Assembly (NCBI GenBank): GCA_965178125.1
Contig: OZ237742.1
Span: 62,001-126,000 of the forward strand
Direction: 5' to 3'
Source of the DNA: Bilabrum cf. latius
Taxonomy: Eukaryota; Bigyra: Bicosoecida; Bigyra; Bicosoecida
Length of the DNA stretch: 64,000 nucleotides
The notes beneath the pieces are model-generated. The model made no database searches, was not told where the DNA came from, and worked only from the letters and a program-made list of their open reading frames with translations. This document shows positions 24,251-35,799 of this stretch, in pieces. The position numbers and the translations under genes are program-made. Each line of letters begins with the position of its first letter. Position 1 is the first letter of the stretch.

Positions 24251-25164
24251 GTCTGTGTGTGTTTGTGTTTGCGTTGGTGTGTGTGAGGATTGGGCCGGCG
24301 TGTCACGGAAAGGCCGTGTGACGGGAGGTTGTTCGTTTTCCGTGGCGAGCATGGAAGGTTCCATGTGGCCCAGCGAACCCGGAGCTCGCAGCGCCGCCGA
24401 GGCGCAGGCGGGGGCCAGGAGGCCGGGGAAGGCAGCATTGCGCGTGTGCGCAAGGGTTCATCGGGTCAGCCACATGCCTCGCCTTGGCCTTGCCTTGGCC
24501 TGGCTGGTGGTCTCTCGCCGCGTGGCCTGCAGCCAGTCCGTGGCTGGGATGAGGGCTGCAGGCAGCGAGGGAGGCGGAGCGGCTGTGCATGTGAGGATGC
24601 GAGGATATGCAGGGATGCGTCGAGGATCGGCTGCGGACATGCGGGGCAGCATGCATGGACCATGGGAATCTACGGTCCACTGCATGGATCCGTGCAGTGC
24701 CACAGTGGACGGCTGGAGGCCCGGTTGGCCGATTTGTCATTGAATCTCGTCGGTGCGATTGATTTGTGCATGAATGGCGGTGCATGATCGCACGGATGAG
24801 CTGAGGGCCTCCCTGGCTAGATCTACGGCGATCATACAGGGGTCCGAGCTCAGGGGTCGCGGAGGGCGGGGCTTGGTCGCAAGGACGGGTGTGGATGGAT
24901 CTGATTGGAGATGTCGCGTGTTCGATGAGATCGCATTGGAGAGAGCCACAATGCCATGGCATCACTGGTATTGTGTGTATCATGTAGCCACAGTACGTGT
25001 ATGTATCAAGTCACAACAGACGCGCGCATCCAGCCACAGAAACAAGAGCAGCTCGGGTGTCGAAAGGCCGGCGATCCTGGCGTGGCTTCGCCACTCGCAT
25101 GGGCCCGCTCGACCTGTGCGATGTTCCATGTGTCGATGGCGCCTGTCCGCGTATCCATCTAGAC

Positions 25165-25317
25165 TCAGGAAGACTTCTCAGCCGCAGCAGCTGCCGCGCC
25201 CTTCTTGGCGCCTCCCTTCTTGGCGCCTCCCTTCTTGGCTCCGGCGGCCTTCTTGGGCGCGGCCTCGGCCTTAGCCTTGCCCTTTCCTGCAGATGCCTTT
25301 CCTGACTTGCTTGGCAT
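25165..25317 (-). CDS. Short H1-like Lys/Ala-rich protein, array copy 4
   Basis: The protein is identical to copy 1, and the whole unit is nearly identical to copy 3. Confidence 0.7.
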   Translation of the reverse strand: MPSKSGKASAGKGKAKAEAAPKKAAGAKKGGAKKGGAKKGAAAAAAEKSS

Positions 25318-26231
25318 GTCTGTGTGTGTTTGTGTTTGCGTTGGTGTGTGTGAGGATTGGGCCGGCGTGTCACGGAAAGGCCGTGTGACGGGAGGTTGTT
25401 CGTTTTCCGTGGCGAGCATGGAAGGTTCCATGTGGCCCAGCGAACCCGGAGCTCGCAGCGCCGCCGAGGCGCAGGCGGGGGCCAGGAGGCCGGGGAAGGC
25501 AGCATTGCGCGTGTGCGCAAGGGTTCATCGGGTCAGCCACATGCCTCGCCTTGGCCTTGCCTTGGCCTGGCTGGTGGTCTCTCGCCGCGTGGCCTGCAGC
25601 CAGTCCGTGGCTGGGATGAGGGCTGCAGGCAGCGAGGGAGGCGGAGCGGCTGTGCATGTGAGGATGCGAGGATATGCAGGGATGCGTCGAGGATCGGCTG
25701 CGGACATGCGGGGCAGCATGCATGGACCATGGGAATCTACGGTCCACTGCATGGATCCGTGCAGTGCCACAGTGGACGGCTGGAGGCCCGGTTGGCCGAT
25801 TTGTCATTGAATCTCGTCGGTGCGATTGATTTGTGCATGAATGGCGGTGCATGATCGCACGGATGAGCTGAGGGCCTCCCTGGCTAGATCTACGGCGATC
25901 ATACAGGGGTCCGAGCTCAGGGGTCGCGGAGGGCGGGGCTTGGTCGCAAGGACGGGTGTGGATGGATCTGATTGGAGATGTCGCGTGTTCGATGAGATCG
26001 CATTGGAGAGAGCCACAATGCCATGGCATCACTGGTATTGTGTGTATCATGTAGCAACAGTACGTGTATGTATCAAGTCACAACAGACGCGCGCAACCAG
26101 CCACAGAAACAAGAGCAGCTCGGGTGTCGAAAGGCCGGCGATCCTGGCGTGGCTTCGCCGCTCGCATGGGCCCGCTCGACCTGTGCGATGTTCCATGTGT
26201 CGATGGCGCCTGTCCGCGTATCCATCTAGAC

Positions 26232-26384
26232 TCAGGAAGACTTCTCAGCCGCAGCAGCTGCCGCGCCCTTCTTGGCGCCTCCCTTCTTGGCTCCTCCCTT
26301 CTTGGCTCCGGCGGCCTTCTTGGGCGCGGCCTCGGCCTTAGCCTTGCCCTTTCCTGCAGATGCCTTTCCTGACTTGCTTGGCAT
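26232..26384 (-). CDS. Short H1-like Lys/Ala-rich protein, array copy 5
   Basis: The protein is identical to copy 1. The gene and roughly 350 bp of upstream DNA are intact, but the distal upstream part of this unit is deleted and rearranged, so its expression may differ from the other copies. Confidence 0.65.
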   Translation of the reverse strand: MPSKSGKASAGKGKAKAEAAPKKAAGAKKGGAKKGGAKKGAAAAAAEKSS

Positions 26385-26965
26385 GTCTGTGTGTGTTTGT
26401 GTTTGCGTTGGTGTGTGTGAGGATTGGGCCGGCGTGTCACGGAAAGGCCGTGTGACGGGAGGTTGTTCGTTTTCCGTGGCGAGCATGGAAGGTTCCATGT
26501 GGCCCAGCGAACCCGGAGCTCGCAGCGCCGCCGAGGCGCAGGCGGGGGCCAGGAGGCCGGGGAAGGCAGCATTGCGCGTGTGCGCAAGGGTTCATCGGGT
26601 CAGCCACATGCCTCGCCTTGACCTTGCCTTGGCCTGGCTGGTGGTCTCTCGCCGCGTGGCCTGCAGCCAGTCCGTGGCTGAGATGAGGGCCGCAGGCAGC
26701 GAGGGAGGCGGAGCGGCTGTGCATGTGAGGATGCGAGCATGTGTGTTCTGGGAATCTACGGTCCACTGCATGGATCCGTGCAGTGCCACAGTGGACGGCT
26801 GGAGGTCTGGTTGGCGGCTCCGAATGACCATTGTCACGGTAGTCTAGGCAGCCGATTTGTCATTGAATCTCGTCGGTGCGATTGATTTGTGCATGAATGG
26901 CGGTGCATGATCGCACGGATGAGCTGAGGTGCGCTCTGTCAATCTTGCATCGTGGTAGAGGGGTC

Positions 26966-28231
26966 ATGGCGCCGTCATTGCCGAAGCGGTGAGCATTGTG
27001 AAGTCTAATCTATCATCCTTGTGTTGGTCGCCACCTCACCCCGTATCGTTTCATGCTTCTCCCATCCTTGTACAGCGTGAGATTTAGTGTGGGGGTCGAC
27101 ACGAAACTGTAGGTAAGGGCTTCGTCTGTCTCGGCCAAGGCATAGCAAGCTGCCAACGCTGTAGCGGATATTCGAAGCTTGGCGACGCGAAAAGGATTGT
27201 TTGATGATCCTAGCTAGCAGATAGCAAAGCTTTCAGCAGTGACGTAGGCAACTCTGACCCAACAAGAGATTGAGTCCAACAAAATTATAGTTGAAACAGG
27301 CGCAGACACGACAGCTGGCGCGAAAGCCGCCGCTGCGTTATCGCGAGAACACATAGAACCGCCTGTAGCGAATCGAGTGATTTCTTAGTAGCATACTTAG
27401 TTCTGGGTTGCCACTGGAAACGAGCTATCGAGCAGGATAAGTGCTGTGGCTCGAGCATTGCAAGCTGCACTTAAGACCCGTGCAAGTTCTATGCGAGAAC
27501 AGGCAGCTGCCAGGCGAAAATTAGCACAGCCGCGGTGGCAGCCTGCATTTAGAACGGATGACTCGCCTCTATTTGCGCCATCTGTCCACCCAGACAGCAT
27601 GGGGACCCCGAATCGAAGAAGTGCGACAACCGGTCTGGCGGGGATGAGCCGGGCTCGCCGTCGCGGGCGCCCAGTGGTTGGCGACAAACTCACAGCCATG
27701 GGCTCATCCAGCAATAGGACGTCAGAGCTGCGCAGACGTGCAGGGGCGGGGCCAGGTCCGGTGGGGCCAAGGGGCGCGGACTACGACCCGGAGGCTGCCG
27801 GCGGGGGAACTTCTGCAGGTGGGCTGCCGCAGGGAGGCTCTGGGTCTCATGGGCCCGGGGATGGGGGCGATGGGATGGCCGGGGCGGGGGCGGGACGGGC
27901 CAGTGCCCGTGCAGTGGCAATGCAGCAGCGGCAGGCGGCGCTTAGGGACAGGGCGGCAGCAGCACGCGGTCGGTTGTCGGCGGCTGAGCAGATCGAGGGC
28001 ATGGTTGCGCAGATGGGAGGGATGTTCATGCGGGTGTCACAATTAGTCTCGCAGTAGGAGGAGTCTGTGGCTCGCATCGACGAGGAGATCAGTGAGGCGG
28101 GCATGCAGGCCAAGGAGGCGCAGGGTGACCTCGTGCGATTCATGCAGGCAGCCGCAGGGGACCGCTCGACCATCTTGGGGGCCTTGGCGGCGGTGGCACT
28201 CGTGGCATTGTTCTTTGCTTTTGTGCGATGA
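26966..28231 (+). CDS. STX5: Syntaxin 5/SED5-like Qa-SNARE
   Basis: Exons 26966-26988 and 27076-28231 join in phase across an 87-nt intron and encode 392 residues ending in TGA. Eight TAG codons are in frame (27110, 27143, 27215, 27245, 27386, 27389, 27398, 28055). The N-terminal region has ATRKGLFDDPS, like the AKRKSLFDD segment of syntaxin 5. The SNARE helix (AEQIEGMVAQMGGMFMRV onward, RIDEEI after the zero layer) is followed by a C-terminal membrane anchor (ILGALAAVALVALFFAFV). TAG 28055-28057 occupies the ionic zero-layer position, which is Gln in Qa-SNAREs. Syntaxin 5 mediates ER-Golgi and intra-Golgi fusion. The middle is Gly/Arg-rich low-complexity sequence. Syntaxin 5 fits better than other Qa-SNAREs because of the LFDD motif. 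Confidence 0.85.
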
Positions 28232-28342
28232 TCGTGCAATGGTTGCATCACATCACACATCACATCTGGTGGGTGCAATGTCCACTCATCACATCATGGT
28301 GCTTCCCATGTGCAGGCTGGTTCTCATTCGATTCTGCTTCAA

Positions 28343-31028
28343 ATGTGGAAGTGTACCCGCTGTGCTTGCCCGTACAATTTTCCTGAGTCAAAGGAGTGCA
28401 AGCTGTGTGGCAACGCGCGTGCTTCTGCAAGGCAGTCGACTGAGGGAGTATCGCCGCGGGACAGGGTTGCTGCAGCTGGTATCGCACAGAGGTTTGTCGC
28501 GAAGACAGTAGGGTATTTCCCGACAAGTAGATCAAGCAGTAGAAGTCGTCCCGTCGAAATGAGCATTCAAACCAGCTCACGTAGTGCAGGCCGCCCAGCA
28601 AACATAGCAAAATTCGAATGTAGCGATAGCATTACAGACTTGTGCGCACCACAGGCACGCTCCAAATAGCGCAATGCAACTAAAGTATAGCATAGCAATT
28701 CTGTTTCACTTCCATCAAGCACTAGAACTGGACGCGGGCCATCATGCGAAGTCTGCCGCAGAGCGACAGATTTGAATGCGATCAAAGAGGCCGATGGTGA
28801 CGTCTGCTGCTGCGAATGTGGCAGAGCTTGGTGTTCAACCTGCTATGAATGGACTAGCCGAAGGTAGCGTGCTGAAGCTGTTGTTGAAAGCACTGTGGGA
28901 AGCTGGACTTGCTGTACTTGCACGTCCGAGCGCGGACTTCGGCAATCTAGAATGAACAGAGAAAATGGGTTGAATTCTAGAAAAAGTGAACCGAGTCAAG
29001 CCTCAAATTTGCGAGATACCACCAGAGCGAGGTAGCGAATTCTTAGTGATAGTGACAGTGATAGTGACGGTGACAGTGTTGGCGACGCAGAGTCCAGCAC
29101 GGTGTCAAAGGGTGACATGGACCAGCGGCCCACAAGTAAGTGTGAATGCACTAGCGATGCAGTGCAGTTGCGATCTCGCGCGAAAGACAGACAAGAGAAT
29201 CCCCGACGTCAAGGACCCCCGCCACTGCCAGGCCTTGCCCATGACAGCGCGCCGGGGGACGCCTCTGGCAACACCAATGGACCAAGTCGCAGCGTTACTT
29301 CAATTGGTTTGGAGAGATAGTTCGGTGGTGAAGGCACACCGTCACGCGCTCAGCTGCCATCTGGCGAGGGGCAGGTGAAGTCGAGCAGTCGGAGGGCCAT
29401 CCTGTCCCAGTCGTCATGCTCGCCCTCGTCCTCGCCCTGCTCCTCGGAGGATGAGGACGAGCATGAGCAAGACAATGAACAGGAACCAAATGAGGACAGA
29501 TCTAGTGGCGCGAGCGCCAGGCCCACCGAAGCCGAAGCAGACTCGAGGCACCAGGACCCCTCCGCGTCTAGTTCGAGTGACTCTGAGATTGAGATACTGA
29601 GCAGCGACAGCGATGCGCCCCACTGGCAGGCTGTTGATAAGGGATTACATCAGGAGGACCCGAGGGGCGCTTTGGCGACCGATAGCGATCTTTTCGATGA
29701 CGAAGACGAGTCGAGCGATGGTGCGACGGGCCGTCATCAAGGACTCGCGGCCTCTCGTGGCACGGGGCCCATATCAGTGGCAGAGTCTCAGCATCACAGC
29801 GGACCATTGTCACGCGAGGCGGGGCACGGCCTCTCGAGCGATGGCTTTCCCGACCCTCGCTTGCCTCATTTTGCCCCCGTGCATGTCCTCCGGGCCAGCG
29901 CGCTGCTGCCAGGCCAGCCGCGCCCTCACATTGACTACGCATCCCAATTCAAAGGAGGCGCCACCAGTAGCAAGTCCTCACGGCGGCACTCCATGCTGGG
30001 CGCTTCCCTGGCGGCAGGGAGCGGAAGTGGCAGTCGCAAGTTCTCGAGCACAACCCTTGATGCAGTGAGTTTTGTCTACCTTTGCCTTCGAGCCACGTGC
30101 TGGCTGCAAGGTATGCGTCTAGATGCCAGCCGTGTACCCCTGCACCTCCCACCGATCCACCAGCATGCATTTCCTGCCTATTTTCTCTCTCCATCTCGTC
30201 CTGTGGACATCGCAGATGTCTCGAGATCGCGCACGGGCGCGGGCCAAGGCATTTGCAACCATTCTGCCGCACGGTGCAAGGAAAAAGACAAAGAAAAGGG
30301 GAAGGGGTGCATCTTCTGGGGCCAGTGGCCGAGCCAGGATCAGGAACAGAAGCAATGGCAAGGGTAAAGTGAGCTCTGGCCGCAAGAAGCAGCCGGCAAG
30401 CAAGCGAGGCAAGCGCACTGGCAGGCAGGACCAGAGCAACCAGCGAGCGGGCTCCAAACGAAGCAGGGGCCAGCCGACTGCAGCCAGTGACGTTGCTGGC
30501 AGGGACAGTTTCCCCTCCGCAGGCTCAATTGGCATTCGTCCAAGTGAGCTCTCGTGGGCCAAGATACAATGCACCAGTGCTTGCTTGTGCTTCAAGTTGC
30601 GAATGCATCGCCCCACGTGAAACCTGCGCATTCGATCCCTCCCTCCCTCCCTCCCTCATCGTCCGTCTGATCTCGACTTGGGTCTCCGTCATTACTCACT
30701 ATCCCGTCCCTGTCTGCTGCTCGCAGTGAGCCTGCAGCACCCGCAGGCAGGCGGCCTCCCTGCTCCCACCCAGTCTGCTTTCGCGTTCGGACACAGCAAC
30801 ATGCAGCGTGCCGTCAATGAGGCTCCTGCCAAAGCAGCAGCTAGCCGGAGAGTCCCCACACTACTGAGCCCAGCCACAGTGCGTTCCATTCGAGGCCGAT
30901 CCGGGGGATACGCGTCGTCTAGTGGTGGTGGTGGTGGGGGAGACTACGGCCTGCCGCCGGACCTGGGGAGTGTCAGGCACGAGGGCATCGGCTCTGTGAC
31001 GTACACTGATGCGGGGAGGGGACTGTAA
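28343..31028 (+). CDS. Zinc-finger protein (RanBP2-type plus PHD-like) with long acidic and basic tails
   Basis: Exons 28343-30064, 30216-30543 and 30727-31028 join in phase (introns 151 and 183 nt) to encode 783 residues ending in TAA. TAG occurs in frame at 28667, 28688, 28865, 29033 and 29318. The N-terminus is a RanBP2-like finger (MWKCTRC...NFPESKECKLCG). About 130 residues on is a second cysteine cluster (CEVCRR..., CCCECGRAWCSTCYEW, WTCCTC) resembling a PHD or related finger. An acidic Ser/Asp/Glu-rich region follows (SSSDSEIEILSSDSD, a likely SUMO-interacting type motif), then a basic Lys/Arg/Gly tail (ATILPHGARKKTKKRGRG). The make-up suggests a chromatin- or RNA-bound nuclear protein. 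I do not recognise the family. Confidence 0.65.
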
Positions 31029-31185
31029 GTGTTCGGCGCATACTCAGTGGGTTGTGTGAACCTGTTGCCTCAGGCTGGTGAAGGAAGCGAGGACTGATTC
31101 TGGGATACTCTCGAAGATGAAGATCCTCTTCAGCTGTTGCCGTTGAGCTCTCGCGATCCTTTCCGATACACTTGTGCGGGCCTCT

Positions 31186-34100
31186 ATGCCCCACCGAAAG
31201 CGCGATGATGGATCAGGCGTAGTAAATCCATTTCAAGAAAGCGTGGCCGGAGAGACGGTTAGCAACGATGAGTTGAACGGCAAGCCAGCTGAAGGGTTTG
31301 AGGCTGTAGGGCTGGCCCCAGCTGCGCGGGACCGACAAAGCCAAATCGTTTTGATTTCGGTAAGATGGCGCAGTAGATGTGATTAATCCATAGCATTCTG
31401 TAGAATGTCGAGTTACTGTCATCGCTCAACTTCCAAATAGTAACCCCAAGCTTGCACGCAGAACGATGGATTACCTGGAGCCAAAGCAAACCAGTCTGTG
31501 ATGGGAGGGAATCGGAGGCCTATTGCTGCTTTATCAAGTGCAGATGCTCTTCCAACATTTACTGTCGGGGGTTCGGGCGTACTGGACGGTTCCGGGCTGC
31601 GGGATGCCGCAAGCATGGATTCCACCAACGGCAACGGCCCTTCCGGCGCTGCTCGGCCTGCATCGAATCGCGGGGGGTCAACAGGGTCCTCCCCGGGACG
31701 CATGGCTCGACAAGGGTCTCGCCGTGTGGCTCGGGACGCAATGCGTCTTGCGGAGGACGACTCGGCCGCAGCCGCGCAGGACTACTTTGCCGGTCAGGAC
31801 GCAGACTTGGCTGCCAGTGAGTAGGCGCAGCGCGCGGCTCTGCGAGCCATGCGCGGGGACCAGGACTAGGGTATTGTGGGTGTTAGTAGCAGCAGTGGCA
31901 CGAAGGAAGCACCTGGGGGCAAGCCTGAGAGGCGCTCTTTGTTCGTGAGCACGAGCACGCGGGGGGAGCCTGCCGGTGCACGACGAGGGGTGGAGGAGGC
32001 CCGCCGTGGGATGGTGACCCATGAGATGGGGCAGGGGCTCCAAGCCAACTCGCAGCAAACCCCTGTGGCACCAATGTCGTACGCCCCTCAGCTGATGGCC
32101 ACACCTACTGCCTCCCGCGCGACGAGCACTGGCGGCGCGCCACCAACGCCCCCCCGCTCCGAGTCTCGGCCTGCAGGCGGAGGTGCCGGGAGCAGTGCCA
32201 GCGATGCGCAGGTGCAGGATCCTCTGGTGCATGTGAGTGCCGAGCACGCCAAGCGGGCCCACGGCGATGCGCTCGACGGACTCTACGGAAAGCAGGGGGG
32301 TGAAACTGGTTCTGGGGACGAGGAAGAGGACCCTCGGTAGGCAGCAGAGGCCCAAATGAGGGCGGAGAGGCGGGCCCGGGAGGAAGCTAGGAGGGCGCGG
32401 GTGGCGCATGCCGTGGCCAGGTGGGATGCGAGATCGGTGCAGGAAGGGACTGGCCCGCGGGCGCAGCACGAGGCCAAGCTGAGGGACGAGAGGGCCGTGC
32501 AGCAGGCTGTGCGCATGGGCATGTCGGTGCGGTAGGCGAGGCGCAGGCAACACGAGGCGAGGGTGCGCGCGGAGAGGCAAGTGCGGGTCGCTTTGGGGCC
32601 TCACCGGCAGCAGGTGCGAGCTCTCTCCAAGCCCATGCGCACGACGGAGCCGCTGGGGTTGAAGCAGGGGCGGTCCCAACTGGGCGGAGACGAGGAGGAG
32701 CTGGACAACGGCATGGATCCCGCCGTGGTTGGGGTGCTCGATGCAGCGGGCAGGCGCGTGGCTAGGTCCATGCTGCGCCGGGAGCAGGCCATGCAGGCCT
32801 CGCGGCTGACCCTGCACACCTTCTCGTCTTCTCGACGAGCAGGTCCTGCGTCCGCCTCCGCGCCCACCCTGCCATCGATCGGGGGGAAGGGACGAGGCAG
32901 CAGCGGCGGGCGGGCCATGGTCATGGGCATGGCTCCTGCAGAGCGCCAGGCCGCCGAGGAGGTGGCCGCTGCGACCTACAGCTCCTCTCGCGCTGGCATG
33001 GCCGCGGATGGGCGGGGCCGGCGGGGGTCCGATCTCGATGGTGCACAGCAGGAGCTGCTAGGTGGGACGTTGGACGGCTCAGGCCCGTCCATCGAGCTTG
33101 CCGCGGGGATGAGAGCCAGAGCAGTGCGAGCGGCGGTGCGTGGGGACCGCGGGGCGCTGCGGTCGCTGCCCGGTGGTGCAGCCCTGGAGCGTGAGCTGGA
33201 CGCGGGCGGGCTGCTGCCGGCGGGTGACGAGAGCAGCAGCAGCGACATCGGCGGGTCGCGCGCAGCGAGGGTCGGGGCAGGGAAGCGCCACTGGGTGTCT
33301 GCCTCGATGCCGACTGGCCTCACGTTCGACCAGCAGATGGCCAGAGGGGCGGGCAAGGCCGCCAGCACTGCAAGGGCAGCTGCAGGCCCGCCCCCTCTGC
33401 CCAGGGGGAAGCCCAAGGGCACTCTTCCTGCGGGCCCTCGGCTGGCCACTTCCCGCAGGTTAGGGGACAGGGCCTATGCGGCTCAGTACGAGGCACGCAT
33501 GGGCCGCGGGGAGGACGCAGATGGGGCGCTCTTCGACTACCCAGCGGATGTGGCACGGCGGGTCCCTGTCAGTAGTCGGCTGATGCCGTATGCGAATCTA
33601 CGGAAGAAGCACCTCGTTAAGGGTCTGCGGAGCGACGGGGGGAGCGGAACAGGCGCCGCGCAGTTCGAGGAGGCGGGCAGCCCGGGGGGCCGAGACAGCC
33701 CCACTGCGGGCGTGGGTCCTGCGGTTGCGCGCCGTGGGCCGCTGCCACTCGACGGGAGGGACCGCGCACGGGTGTAGCGATGGGCTGAGGCCACAGCTTT
33801 AAGATCGGTGCGGCAGGGGCCAGAGGAAGACGTGCACGGGCAGGGGCAAGCAGTGGGCAGGGGCGAGAGCAAAGAGGGGCCCGGGGCCATGACGGGGCCG
33901 AGGCGGGGCTCCGCTGCTGGCAAGCCGCGCGCGGCTCCTGTTGTTCTCCGGCGACCCGACCCCCTGACCCCAGAGCGGAGGCAGCGGCAGGCGGCGGCCC
34001 GTCTGCTGGCCAGCCCCATGCGTCCGATGGACCCGAGGGACGCGCGGGGCGAGCTGCGTCTGTCCAAGTCGGCCGTGGTGGTGGGGCCGAGGTCCACGGG

Positions 34101-34308
34101 GAGGGGGGCGCTGGCACCCAGGATAGGGGCGGGGGCGAGCTCGCGCGGGGAGCCACGCAGAGGCAGAGGCAGGCGGGCGGCGGACGCGAGGGGGAAGCCA
34201 CCTCAGCGGGGGCTGGTGCCGACGCTGTCGATCGACAGCCTGTCCCAGGGGTCCGACTTCATGGTGGGGCCTTCGCTTGGAGGCACGTACTCGCGGCTGC
34301 GGAGCTGA
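31186..34308 (+). CDS. Unknown low-complexity protein with an Arg/Glu-rich helical region
   Basis: Exon 31186-31359 (58 codons) and exon 31462-34308 join in phase 0 across a 102-nt intron and encode about 1,006 residues ending in TGA. TAG is in frame at 31822, 31867, 32338, 32533 and 33775. The middle (32340-32640) is a charged helix with many Arg, Glu and Ala (MRAERRAREEARRARVAHAV). The rest is Gly/Ala/Arg/Ser-rich, with a few less biased blocks (KRHWVSASMPTGLTFDQQM, LGDRAYAAQYEARMGRG) and a C-terminus ending FMVGPSLGGTYSRLRS. I recognise no family. Shorter conserved blocks in disordered sequence could suit a cytoskeletal or ciliary structural protein, but that is a guess. Confidence 0.55.
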
Positions 34309-34489
34309 GGATTATGTTGTATGTACATATCAAGTTTCTGTGTCTCTACATTGCGAGTGTGGAGATGTCTGTTCCGAGAGGGGTTCATGCAAGGCGCCGC
34401 GCAGACTTCCTTGTTCCGCAAGGATTGGATCGTCGAGTGTTCACCGCCGGTCACGGAAACTCGATCATTTCTTTCAAAACCCAGGTGCC

Positions 34490-35731
34490 ATGGCAGCCGT
34501 CGCAGACGACTACAGTGATGATGAATATGTAGAGCAGACTTTGTCCAGCCCGGAAGTTGTGACCAAGTACCGCGCAGCCAGCGACATTGTCCAGAACGCT
34601 CTCAAGGGGCTTCTCACCAAGATTGAGGCCGGTGCGAAAGTGTTCACCCTGTGCCAGCTGGGAGACACCCTGATTGATACACAGTGCGCTCAGACATACA
34701 AGAGCAAGAAAGTCGACAAGGGCGTGGCTTTCCCGACGTGCATCTCTGTGAACGAGGTGGTCTGCCACTTCTCCCCTTTCAGCGATAGCGATGCCGAAAT
34801 CAAGGCCGGCGATGTGGTTAAGGTTGACATGGGCGCGCACATTGATGGTTTCATTGCAGTTACCGCGCACACGGTGGTGGTGCCGGCATCTGGGGATGCA
34901 GCGGCGGCAGGCGGCGAGGGCTCTGCGCCTGCCGAAGTGGACGCGGAGGGCAAGGCCACTGGCCGCCTGGCTGACGTGCTGATGGCTGCCTCGCAGGCTG
35001 CTCAGATTGCGCAGCGCCTGATCAAGCCGGGCAACACAAACACGCAGGTCACGGAGGCGATCACGAAGGTGGCTGAGGCGTACGGCGTGACCGCGGTGCA
35101 GGGTGTGCTCATGCACCAGCTCAAGCAGTTCGTCATCGACGGGAACAAGGTCATCCTGTAGAGGCCCGACGCGGACAACAAGGTGGACGAGTGCACCTTC
35201 GAGGAGCACGAGGTGTACACGGTGGACGTGTGCATGAGCACAGGGGACGGCAAGCCCACCGAGGGGCACGAGCGGTGCACGGTCTTCAAGCGGGATGCAG
35301 CGGCCAAGTACAGGCTCACCATGAAGGCCTCCCGCTGGCTGCTCAACCAGGCACAGAGCAAGTTCGAGAGCATGCCCTTCGCCCTGCGCCAGCTCGGGGA
35401 CGAGAAGCAGGCCAAGCTCGGCTCCCGGGAGTGCATCGAGCACAAGCTGCTCGACTCGTACCCGGTGCTCACCGAGAAGCCCGGTGACGTGGTGGTGCAC
35501 TTCAAGTTCACGCTGCTGCTCACCAAGGGGGGCACCCTCAGGGTCACTGGGCAGCTGCCGGACCCCGCGTCCATGGTCAGCGATAAGGCCGACAAGCTGC
35601 CCGAGGACCTCAAGGCGCTCCTCGCCGAGCCAGAGTACCAGCCCAAGCCCAGGGCAAGGGGTAAGCGCAGCCGCAGGGGCGGAAAGAAGAAGGCCGAGGG
35701 TGCATCCGCTGGGGGCGCCGGCGGATCGTGA
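34490..35731 (+). CDS. PA2G4: PA2G4/EBP1-like proliferation-associated protein
   Basis: One uninterrupted exon of 413 codons runs from ATG 34490 to TGA 35729-35731, with a single TAG at 35159-35161. The protein has the pita-bread methionine-aminopeptidase fold without a working metal site and matches PA2G4 along its length: KGVAFPTCISVNEVVCHFSP, KAGDVVKVDMGAHIDGFIA, KPGNTNTQVTEA, MHQLKQFVIDGNKVI, HEVYTVDV and a basic Lys/Arg C-terminus. An Ala/Gly insert (34900-34960) replaces a loop. EBP1 binds ribosomes and regulates growth and rRNA processing. The TAG aligns with the Gln of the IIQNP segment of the animal protein and falls between well-matched blocks, so a real stop there is very unlikely. 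Confidence 0.88.
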
Positions 35732-35799
35732 GCCTGTGATGGGGATAGGTACACGGGGCGCACGAAGCGGATCGACAGGTCGCGTCACGGTGCGTGCTG

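Larger units (their letters stand above)
21700..26926. repeat. Tandem array of a 1,067-bp unit, four full copies plus a partial fifth
   Basis: The motif CTGATTGGAGATGTCGCGTG recurs at 21700, 22767, 23834, 24901 and 25968, an exact 1,067-bp period each time. Copies are nearly identical. The fifth copy has lost about 60 bp near 26735-26750, gained a short insertion near 26810-26845, and ends at about 26926. Each copy carries one minus-strand gene for a 50-residue Lys/Ala-rich protein. The array starts 13 bp after the WDR24-like stop codon and ends about 40 bp before the syntaxin start. Confidence 0.95.

Noticed and set aside
22004-26847. Repeated ~200-residue plus-strand and ~226-residue minus-strand ORFs in the 1,067-bp array
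   Set aside because: They recur only because the DNA repeats, have shadow-like composition, and do not show the synonymous-only variation seen in the 50-residue gene.
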